DNA of 5,305 nt from an uncultured Clostridia bacterium. GTDB lineage: Bacteria > Bacillota > Clostridia > Oscillospirales > Acutalibacteraceae. The DNA is taken from NCBI GenBank assembly GCA_947629295.1, contig CANRDH010000122.1, positions 1-5,305 of the forward strand, written 5' to 3'. Of this stretch, positions 1 to 4,697 are shown piece after piece; positions within the stretch are counted from its first letter, which is position 1, and the number at the start of each line of letters is the position of its first letter. A program made the translations under genes and the position numbers. The notes beneath the pieces were generated by a model. The model was not told the origin of the DNA, made no database searches, and worked only from the letters and a program-made list of their open reading frames with translations.

Positions 1-33
1 CGTTATCCTTAAACATTTCACAGTTCGGATATA

Positions 34-258
34 TTATGCAAATCCAAATGAAAGCCGTAATTCTTCCTTTGTAATATATGTGGGTTCATCATCGAAATCA
101 CAGCTTATTCAACCATACCGTCATGCTCACAATTAAGCATGATAACACTTATACCGTAAAATCTGCACCTGTTATTATCTATCATATCCTGTCCGGCAGA
201 TAAATTAAAATTCAGAGGTACAGTACCAATTTTCTTCTATTCCCAAGTGATGATACAT
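34..258 (-). pseudogene. Broken small gene of unknown function (two frameshifts)
   Basis: I do not recognise the family. On the minus strand an ATG at 258 opens a frame beginning MYHHLGIEENWYCTSEF, which stops at once. Removing one T from the T-run at 207-210 leads into a second frame (NLSAGQDMIDNN, then RFYGISVIML, ending HDGMVE). Adding one A near 108-110 leads into a third frame (ISCDFDDEPTYITKEEL, ending SFGFA) and a TAA at 34-36. The +1 and -1 changes cancel, giving about 74 residues. The peptide is protein-like in composition: acidic, with aromatic and hydrophobic runs. No ribosome binding site is visible before the ATG, so the true N-terminus may differ or be lost. It lies 14 bases beyond the stop of the YjbR-family gene. 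It could be a decayed gene, two homopolymer sequencing errors in a real gene, or chance open stretches. The reconstruction is inference. Confidence 0.35.
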
Positions 259-272
259 ATTAGAAATTATTA

Positions 273-938
273 TTATTTTTTTAGTGCAAGTGCATAGCTC
301 TCGTCTATTAAAGGCAGAATTTCTCCGATACCGACGCTGCCGTCAAGCCGTATTGTGTACCAGCTTTTCTTATTCATGTGATAACCCGGAAGATAACCGA
401 CACCGTCAATTATCTCACTGACTCTTTCCGGGAGTGCATGAAGATTAATGACGCATATCTTACTATTGGAGTTAAAGCCTAACTTATCCATTCCGACAGT
501 CATTATAACCGCATACCATTTTCCGCTGTCCTTTCTTCTGAGTATGGCACTGTCGGGCGATTTTTCCCAGAGAAACTCAAGACAGCTCCCGTATTTTTCA
601 CCGGCATATTCTTCTATCCTGCTAATTAGTATATTCTCAAAGTTTCCTCCGATATAACAGTTTTTCCGTATGTCACTGAGTACCCTTTCGTATTCCTCTC
701 TTACCGCACCTACGAAAGTACCCTCAGAATCCGTGAGGTGCAGAATATATTCATCTCCGAGCGTCTTATCTGTTACATGAGTATCAATTTCCCCGTTTTG
801 TCCAATCTTAACACACATTTCAAACTGACCGCTTAAAATATCAGTCCTGTATACGTAAAAATCATCCTGCCGCATAAATCCATATGCAGCAAGATTACCG
901 TAATTTATTCTGCTGCCGTCAAAATTAACCTTTGCCAT
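273..938 (-). CDS. MmcQ/YjbR-family protein with N-terminal extension
   Basis: This 221-residue protein has a YjbR/MmcQ-like (DUF419) domain at about residues 105-219. The family hallmarks are KWYAVIM (140-146), NLHALPE (165-171), PGYHMNKKSW (184-193) and the C-terminal DESY (212-215). The fold is cyclopropane-fatty-acid/CyaY-like. Members are often called DNA-binding, but their cellular role is not established. Residues 1-100 are a separate region, with an alternating hydrophobic pattern around FYVYRTDIL and a possible helix near VREEYERVLSDI. Bare YjbR proteins are near 120 residues, so this is the long, two-part form. The start is supported by AGGTGAT at 942-948 just upstream. The gene begins 17 bases after the YigZ stop on the same strand, so the two are probably co-transcribed. 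It ends AAA AAA and then three tandem TAA codons. No membrane segment or signal peptide is seen. The C-terminal family assignment is firm; the function is not. Confidence 0.85.
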   Translation of the reverse strand: MAKVNFDGSRINYGNLAAYGFMRQDDFYVYRTDILSGQFEMCVKIGQNGEIDTHVTDKTLGDEYILHLTDSEGTFVGAVREEYERVLSDIRKNCYIGGNFENILISRIEEYAGEKYGSCLEFLWEKSPDSAILRRKDSGKWYAVIMTVGMDKLGFNSNSKICVINLHALPERVSEIIDGVGYLPGYHMNKKSWYTIRLDGSVGIGEILPLIDESYALALKK

Positions 939-955
939 AACATCACCTGCAACAG

Positions 956-1585
956 TCAGCTTTTCATCTTAAAAAACTTTTCATCAATTATTTCCGCTTC
1001 AACACTTCCGCTTGTTGCGTCCGCAAGCTGTTTTTCAAATTTATTCATTACTTCCGGTGCAATGTGGAAGTCCATAATTACATTAGCCCCGAATTCCGTA
1101 TTGTCAATAACTCCTCCGAAGGACGGAATCAGCCCCGATATTTTACCGTATTGGTTATAATCGCAGCTAAGGCGGCATATATTGCAGCTTTTCATCGTAA
1201 TAATACCGCCTGCATCAAGTGCGATCTTTGTCCCTCTTGTATAAGCACGCACCAATCCGCCCGCACCGAGGAGTATTCCGCCGAAATACCTTGTAACAAC
1301 GACAACAGCATCCGTTACCTCCGATTTATTCATAACATCAAGCACAGGCACCCCTGCGGTTCCGTGCGGCTCTCCGTCATCACTGCACCGCTGTATTCCT
1401 TTATCCCTGATGATATATGCATATACATTATGCGCTGCATCCCAATGATATTTTTTCTTTTTCTCAATGAAATTCAGTGCTTCCTCTTCCGTTTTCACGG
1501 GCCGCACATAACCGATAAATTTTGATTTCTGCTCGACAAATTCATCCTGCGCTTCGTTTTCTATTGTCTTATATGACATATTCAT
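956..1585 (-). CDS. yigZ: YigZ/IMPACT-family protein
   Basis: From the start chosen here the product is 209 residues, typical for YigZ (about 205-215). The N-terminal UPF0029/Impact domain covers about residues 15-125. It contains KSKFIGYVRPV, the DAAHNVYAYII segment, the hallmark SDDGEPHGTAGVPVL (68-82) and VVVTRYFGGILLGAGGLVRAY (about 95-115). A DUF1949-type ferredoxin-like C-terminal domain covers about 136-205. The eukaryotic relative IMPACT modulates GCN2/GCN1 signalling; the bacterial function is not settled and the protein is presumed cytosolic. The frame stays open upstream to a GTG at 1630, but that codon sits inside an inverted repeat and adds 15 residues of no family resemblance. 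ATG at 1585 has AAAGGG six bases upstream; an ATG at 1579 is the alternative. It lies downstream of rpmE across a hairpin and upstream of the YjbR gene, probably as one transcript with the latter. Confidence 0.92.
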   Translation of the reverse strand: MNMSYKTIENEAQDEFVEQKSKFIGYVRPVKTEEEALNFIEKKKKYHWDAAHNVYAYIIRDKGIQRCSDDGEPHGTAGVPVLDVMNKSEVTDAVVVVTRYFGGILLGAGGLVRAYTRGTKIALDAGGIITMKSCNICRLSCDYNQYGKISGLIPSFGGVIDNTEFGANVIMDFHIAPEVMNKFEKQLADATSGSVEAEIIDEKFFKMKS

Positions 1586-1591
1586 AAAATA

Positions 1592-1597
1592 CCCTTT
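1592..1597 (-). promoter_or_regulatory. Ribosome binding site deciding the yigZ start
   Basis: Read on the minus strand this is AAAGGG, followed by six bases (TATTTT) and then ATG at 1585. It favours ATG 1585 over the farther-open GTG at 1630, and gives better spacing than ATG 1579 (12 bases). Confidence 0.7.
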
Positions 1598-1618
1598 CAG
1601 AAAAATCCATATATGCTT

Positions 1619-1652
1619 ATGAAGCGGCACACAGCAAAGTGTACCGCTTCAT
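1619..1652 (-). terminator. Hairpin between rpmE and yigZ (partial terminator or processing site)
   Basis: On the minus-strand RNA, a 9-bp arm (AUGAAGCGG with CCGCUUCAU), a G-U wobble and 4 bp (ACAC with GUGU) make a 14-bp stem with a 6-base loop. It starts 5 bases after the rpmE stop codon. On the plus strand the wobble would be a C-A mismatch, so the structure suits minus-strand RNA. No U-tract follows directly; the bases after it are AAGCATATATGG and then ATTTTTC. A classic intrinsic terminator is therefore doubtful. It may attenuate read-through from rpmE into yigZ, or stabilise the rpmE 3' end. Confidence 0.55.
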
Positions 1653-1657
1653 GAAAA

Positions 1658-1864
1658 TTATTTCTGATTAATACCGTAACGTCTGTTGAATCTGTCTGCA
1701 CGTCCGCCCGTATCAACAAGCTTCTGTCTGCCTGTAAAGAACGGATGACACTTTGAACAAATTTCAACACGGATATTGCTTTTTGTTGAACCCGTTTCGA
1801 TTACATTACCGCAAGCACAGGTAATCGTAGTCTGGTTATAATTCGGATGAATGTTCTCCTTCAT
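1658..1864 (-). CDS. rpmE: 50S ribosomal protein L31 (zinc-binding type)
   Basis: This 68-residue protein is the full usual length for L31, a component of the large ribosomal subunit at the subunit bridge with the 30S head. It begins MKENIHPNY and contains the L31 signature CSKCHPFFTG. The four cysteines C16, C18, C36 and C39 form the CxC...CxxC zinc ribbon of the zinc-containing (C+) form. The zinc-independent paralogue (YtiA/RpmE2 type) lacks these. In Bacillus, zinc supply governs which form is used, but nothing here shows a Zur site. AAAGAGGTGA just upstream (within 1871-1880) is a strong ribosome binding site. The gene has its own promoter (1905-1933) and is followed by a stable hairpin. 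The usual rho neighbour is not present here. Identification is firm. Confidence 0.97.
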   Translation of the reverse strand: MKENIHPNYNQTTITCACGNVIETGSTKSNIRVEICSKCHPFFTGRQKLVDTGGRADRFNRRYGINQK

Positions 1865-1879
1865 TTGAATTCACCTCTT

Positions 1880-1893
1880 TCAGTTCTGACTGA
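1880..1893 (-). repeat. Small inverted repeat in the rpmE leader
   Basis: TCAGT-TCTG-ACTGA has perfect 5-bp arms and a 4-base centre. It lies between the predicted transcription start (about 1898) and the rpmE ribosome binding site, so the RNA could form a short hairpin. L31 mRNA leaders are known autoregulatory sites in several bacteria. Whether this one is such a site is inference, and the stem is weak. Confidence 0.35.
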
Positions 1894-1904
1894 GTAACAA
1901 ACGA

Positions 1905-1933
1905 ATTATAACACATTATTACCCAAATTGCAA
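1905..1933 (-). promoter_or_regulatory. Sigma-A promoter of rpmE (extended -10)
   Basis: On the minus strand the -35 is TTGCAA (1928-1933), the spacer is 17 bases, and the -10 is TATAAT (1905-1910) preceded by TGT, an extended -10. The predicted start is near 1898, giving a leader of about 34 bases. Confidence 0.85.
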
Positions 1934-1936
1934 GGA

Positions 1937-1964
1937 TTTTTATAATTTTTTTCAATCTTTTTTT
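1937..1964 (-). promoter_or_regulatory. Phased A-tracts (UP-element-like) upstream of the rpmE promoter
   Basis: Three T-runs on the plus strand (1937-1941, 1946-1952, 1958-1964) are A-tracts on the minus strand. Their centres are about 10 and 12 bases apart, close to one helical turn, and they lie just upstream of the -35. This is where the RNA polymerase alpha C-terminal domain binds and where intrinsic DNA bends enhance transcription, as expected for a ribosomal protein promoter. Confidence 0.6.
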
Positions 1965-2068
1965 AATAAAACACAAATAACGCTGTTCCTGCTTATGAGC
2001 ATACAAATCATACTACGCCCGACTGTATTTCCCAATATTCCCAAAAAAATATTACGGCCCCAAAAAAG

Positions 2069-2097
2069 TTGACAAAGAAAAATAAAACATCTATAAT
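2069..2097 (+). promoter_or_regulatory. Sigma-A promoter of the LytTR regulator gene
   Basis: Perfect TTGACA (2069-2074), a 17-base spacer and perfect TATAAT (2092-2097). The predicted start is near 2104, giving an untranslated leader of about 97 bases. The A-run at 2062-2067 abuts the -35. Confidence 0.88.
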
Positions 2098-2121
2098 AAT
2101 GTTAGATTTATATATACATTC

Positions 2122-2144
2122 AGACATATCTTAAAAATGTCTTA
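2122..2144 (+). repeat. Inverted and direct repeats in the LytTR gene leader
   Basis: AGACAT (2122-2127) and ATGTCT (2137-2142) form a 6-bp inverted repeat with a 9-base gap. In the same stretch ATATCTTA (2126-2133) and ATGTCTTA (2137-2144) are 7/8-identical direct repeats 11 bases apart, one helical turn. It could be a weak RNA hairpin or a protein-binding site just downstream of the promoter. Function unknown. Confidence 0.35.
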
Positions 2145-2200
2145 TGTAAGTAAAACAAATTCTCTGAAATGCAGATATTTTAAATGCGGGGAATGATAGT

Positions 2201-2908
2201 ATGAAGATAGCGATTTGCGATGATGAACAGGTATTCAGAAGCCGGTTGAAGGATATTCTGCTCGAGTATAAAAGAGGAAAAAGAATACAAATGGAATTAT
2301 GTGAATTTACCAACGGCAAGGAGTTGCTTGATTCGGATTATATATTCGATATGGTGTTCATTGATTATCAGATGCCGGGTATCAACGGACTTGAGGCTGC
2401 AAGGAGGATACGTCTTAAAAACTGCATTTGCAGTATTGTATTTGTTACGAGCTATCCTCAGTTTGTATTTGACTCGTTTGAGGTCCAGCCGTTCAGATTT
2501 TTCGTCAAGCCTCTCGATAAAGATAAGCTGACATCGGCATTGGATAGTTATTTACAGCAGCAAAGGCTTCTCAATCCTATAATAATAATTGAGAACGGCG
2601 AACAGAAAACAATCAATTCTGAAAGTATAATTTATCTTGAGGGTGACGGAAAGTATTGTCTTGTTCGGACAGCAGACAATATTTTCAAAAGCTCCAAGAC
2701 AATTTCGAGGGTGTTTGAATTATTGCCCAGACACTGTTTTTACCGCATACACAAATCATACGCAGTCAATATGTACTGTATATCTTCCGTCAGCGGTAAT
2801 GAGGTTGTAATGATAAACGGAGAAAAAGCAATAATAGGCAGAAAACATATAGCAGATTTCAAAAGAGTCTATAAGAATTTTGTTAAAAATTTCTATTTAC
2901 AGGCATAA
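2201..2908 (+). CDS. LytTR-family response regulator (orphan)
   Basis: This 235-residue cytoplasmic DNA-binding regulator has the AgrA/LytR two-domain layout. Residues 1-118 are a receiver domain with a complete phosphorylation site: acidic D7 and D8, phospho-acceptor D55 (in FIDYQMPG), T83 and K103 (in FVKPL). Residues about 125-232 are a LytTR domain with its typical IIYLEGDGKYCLV (143-155), F180/R182/HKSYAVN (184-190) and IIGRKH (211-216). The LytTR fold binds tandem direct repeats of about 9 bp. The start is ATG 2201 with GGGGA (2188-2192) upstream. All phosphorylation residues are present, so it should accept phosphate from a histidine kinase, but none lies next to it. It has its own promoter and terminator and is thus a single-gene unit. 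Targets are unknown; it may control itself, and nothing ties it firmly to the downstream ilv genes. Confidence 0.93.
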   Translation: MKIAICDDEQVFRSRLKDILLEYKRGKRIQMELCEFTNGKELLDSDYIFDMVFIDYQMPGINGLEAARRIRLKNCICSIVFVTSYPQFVFDSFEVQPFRFFVKPLDKDKLTSALDSYLQQQRLLNPIIIIENGEQKTINSESIIYLEGDGKYCLVRTADNIFKSSKTISRVFELLPRHCFYRIHKSYAVNMYCISSVSGNEVVMINGEKAIIGRKHIADFKRVYKNFVKNFYLQA

Positions 2909-2914
2909 CGGCAA

Positions 2915-2940
2915 AAAACAGCCCTTTGTTGGGCTGTTTT
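2915..2940 (+). terminator. Intrinsic terminator of the LytTR gene
   Basis: AAAACAGCCC, a 6-base loop TTTGTT, then GGGCTGTTTT: a perfect 10-bp stem with a CAGCCC/GGGCTG core, ending in T residues. It lies 6 bases after the stop codon. The A-run and T-run flanks make it potentially two-way, but no convergent gene exists. Confidence 0.9.
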
Positions 2941-2946
2941 CAAATT

Positions 2947-2973
2947 TACTGCCCTCAGTACTTTCTTCTGAGG
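2947..2973. repeat. Nested inverted repeats upstream of the ilv promoter
   Basis: TACTG-CCCT-CAGTA (2947-2960) has perfect 5-bp arms. It overlaps a second inverted repeat, CCTCAG (2953-2958) with CTGAGG (2968-2973), spaced by 9 bases. They lie between the LytTR terminator and the ilv promoter, 34-60 bases upstream of the -35. They could be an operator for the ilv operon; no known regulator motif is recognised. Confidence 0.35.
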
Positions 2974-3006
2974 TTCAAGATAAATGTAATGCAGACCCGA
3001 TTTTGC

Positions 3007-3035
3007 TTGACACTGATTTTCTATCATGGTATAAT
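3007..3035 (+). promoter_or_regulatory. Consensus sigma-A promoter of the ilvBN(C) operon
   Basis: Perfect TTGACA (3007-3012), a 17-base spacer, and perfect TATAAT (3030-3035) preceded by TGG at 3027-3029 (extended -10). The predicted start is near 3042, leaving a leader of only about 24 bases that is mostly the GGAG ribosome binding site at 3055-3058. There is no room for a T-box, leader peptide or attenuator downstream of this start. Confidence 0.9.
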
Positions 3036-3065
3036 TAGGCTAATTGGATTTTATGGAGTGATGAT

Positions 3066-4685
3066 ATGATAAGCGGCGCAGAAATCATGGTAAAATGCCT
3101 TCAGGAGGAAGGGGTACGCGTCGTATTCGGATATCCGGGTGCGGTTATATGTCCTTTCTTTGATGAGCTTTACCGTACAGATATAAGAGCCGTTCTTGTC
3201 AGACAGGAACAAAATGCCGCACATTCTGCAAGCGGCTACGCAAGGGCTCTTTCCCGTGTGGGCGTATGCGCGGCGACCTCGGGGCCCGGCGCGCTTAACC
3301 TCATTACGGGTATTGCTACAGCATATATGGATTCCATACCGCTTGTATGTATAACAGGTCAGGTTAAGAGCGATGTCCTCGGCCGTGATGTTTTTCAGGA
3401 GGCGGATATCACAGGTGCCTGCGAATCCTTCGTTAAACACAGCTACCTTGTAAAGAATACGGCAGATCTTCCGAGAGTATTCAAGGAGGCGTTTCATATA
3501 GCCTCAACAGGCAGACCCGGCCCGGTGCTTATAGATGTTCCCGTGGATATACAGCAGGGTACTGTTGAAGAATTTGTTTATCCCGAAAAGGTTAATATTA
3601 TAGGATATAAGCCGAGTGTTCAGGGACACCCGATGCAGGTAAAAAGAGCGCTCGAAATGATAAAGGACTCAAAACGTCCGATAATATGTGCCGGCGGCGG
3701 AGTTCTCACATCGGGGGCTAAGCCTAAACTGCGTGAATTTTCCGAGGTTACGGGTATACCTGTCATATCTACCATGATGGGCATAGGTGTAATGCCGTCA
3801 GACGATCCCCTCTATGTAGGAATGATAGGCTCTCACGGAGTCAAAGCGGCAAATATCGCTATACATAACGCAGACCTCGTTATACTCTGCGGTGCAAGAG
3901 TCGGAGACAGAGCAGTTGCTTCTCCCGACCAGGTCGTTGAACGTGCAAATGTTATACATATCGATATAGATCCTGCTGAGATAGGCAAGAATATGAAAAC
4001 CACAGTTCCGATAGTCGGAGATATGAAAAACGTCCTCGGGCAGATGCTTAAGGCGGTTGATTATACTGCACCTGCGGAGTGGACGGAGCAGATTAAAAAA
4101 TGGAAAGAGGAATATGCCTCAGCTCCACAGATTTTTGAGGGTTATGTTGAGCCTAAAAGCTTTATAGCAAAGCTGTCAACCATGCTCAAGCCAAAGGCTA
4201 TTATGGCTGCAGATGTAGGTCAGAATCAGATATGGTGTTCTAATAATTATCGCATACGTGACGGCCGCTTCCTAACCTCGGGCGGTATGGGTACAATGGG
4301 TTATTCAGTTCCGGCGGCAGTCGGAGCGAAGCTTGCAAGACCGTCAAGGGATGTTGTTGCCGTATGCGGTGACGGAGCGTTTCAGATGTCCATGAATGAG
4401 CTTGCGACAATAGCACAGGAAAAGCTGAATATCAAAATAATTGTCATGAGGAATACCGTTTTAGGAATGGTACATGAGCTTCAGGACGTCCATTACGGAA
4501 GCAGATATGCCATAACGGAGCTCGATACAATTCCGGACTTTGTAGCACTTTCAAAAGCGTATGGGATTGATTCGGCATTTGCATCAAGCAACGAGGAAGC
4601 CGAAAAATATGCACAAGCCATGCTGAAAAGCGATAAACCGTTTGTGCTTGTATGCAATGTTCATCCCAATACTTCATCAAGATAA
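3066..4685 (+). CDS. ilvB: Acetohydroxyacid synthase large (catalytic) subunit
   Basis: This ThDP-, Mg- and FAD-dependent enzyme joins pyruvate to pyruvate (2-acetolactate) or to 2-ketobutyrate (2-aceto-2-hydroxybutyrate), the first shared step of branched-chain amino acid synthesis. Its 539 residues hold the N-terminal ThDP domain (1-165) with catalytic E48 in VRQEQNAAHSASGYAR, and TSGPGALNLITG. The central FAD-binding domain is about 185-330. The C-terminal ThDP/Mg domain (365-530) has GDG 435-437 and N463. Most AHAS enzymes are about 550-575 residues; this one ends about 20-25 early and lacks the usual tail with a VxPxVPPG-type motif. Residues V27, V109 and L472 replace the common Ala, Ala and Trp of the herbicide site. 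The downstream ilvN and ilvC mark it as biosynthetic, not a catabolic AlsS. GGAG (3055-3058) sets the start; ilvN follows after 12 bases. Confidence 0.95.
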   Translation: MISGAEIMVKCLQEEGVRVVFGYPGAVICPFFDELYRTDIRAVLVRQEQNAAHSASGYARALSRVGVCAATSGPGALNLITGIATAYMDSIPLVCITGQVKSDVLGRDVFQEADITGACESFVKHSYLVKNTADLPRVFKEAFHIASTGRPGPVLIDVPVDIQQGTVEEFVYPEKVNIIGYKPSVQGHPMQVKRALEMIKDSKRPIICAGGGVLTSGAKPKLREFSEVTGIPVISTMMGIGVMPSDDPLYVGMIGSHGVKAANIAIHNADLVILCGARVGDRAVASPDQVVERANVIHIDIDPAEIGKNMKTTVPIVGDMKNVLGQMLKAVDYTAPAEWTEQIKKWKEEYASAPQIFEGYVEPKSFIAKLSTMLKPKAIMAADVGQNQIWCSNNYRIRDGRFLTSGGMGTMGYSVPAAVGAKLARPSRDVVAVCGDGAFQMSMNELATIAQEKLNIKIIVMRNTVLGMVHELQDVHYGSRYAITELDTIPDFVALSKAYGIDSAFASSNEEAEKYAQAMLKSDKPFVLVCNVHPNTSSR

Positions 4686-4690
4686 GGAGG
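4683..4690 (+). promoter_or_regulatory. Stop codon/ribosome binding site overlap at ilvB-ilvN
   Basis: The ilvB stop TAA runs into the ilvN Shine-Dalgarno as TAAGGAGG, 7 bases before ATG 4698. This tight layout supports translational coupling, helping to balance the two AHAS subunits. Confidence 0.8.
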
Positions 4691-4697
4691 CGCCTAT

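Larger units (their letters stand above)
1865..2200. other. Divergent regulatory spacer between rpmE and the LytTR regulator
   Basis: This is a gene-free stretch of 336 bases with no convincing coding frame. From left to right it holds the rpmE leader with a small hairpin (1880-1893), the rpmE promoter on the minus strand (1905-1933) and its upstream A-tracts (1937-1964). Then come about 65 bases (1965-2030) in which I see nothing clear, and CCCAA-type repeats (2031-2067). Last are the plus-strand promoter for the LytTR gene (2069-2097) and that gene's leader of about 97 bases with an inverted repeat (2122-2142). Confidence 0.8.

Noticed and set aside
448..657. Plus-strand open frame of 69 codons opposite the YjbR gene
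   Set aside because: Antisense shadow. The hydrophobic stretches arise from the opposite-strand codon pattern.
1064..1525. Plus-strand open frame of 153 codons opposite yigZ
   Set aside because: It is a shadow of the conserved YigZ reading frame, with no ribosome binding site or recognisable domain.
1586..1630. Upstream extension of YigZ from a GTG at 1630
   Set aside because: The codon is inside the rpmE-yigZ hairpin, has no fitting ribosome binding site, and adds 15 residues without family resemblance. ATG 1585 with AAAGGG is better.
2021..2030. LytTR half-site-like TACAGTCGG on the minus strand
   Set aside because: It is a single imperfect copy with no tandem partner at suitable spacing.
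2131..2531. Open frames on both strands overlapping the start of the LytTR gene
   Set aside because: The LytTR protein explains the sequence fully. The alternative frames lack start signals and domains.
3036..3065. T-box, riboswitch or leader-peptide attenuator before ilvB
   Set aside because: The predicted leader is only about 24 bases and cannot hold such structures.
3061..3069. Two-codon ATG-ATA-TGA minigene overlapping the ilvB start
   Set aside because: The GGAG is only 2 bases from this ATG, too close to serve it, while its distance suits the ilvB ATG. Likely chance.
3051..3497. Minus-strand open frame of 148 codons over the ilvB start
   Set aside because: It covers the ilvB promoter edge and conserved ThDP domain and is a codon-pattern shadow. 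The frames at 4444-4680 and 4694-4894 were dropped for the same reason.
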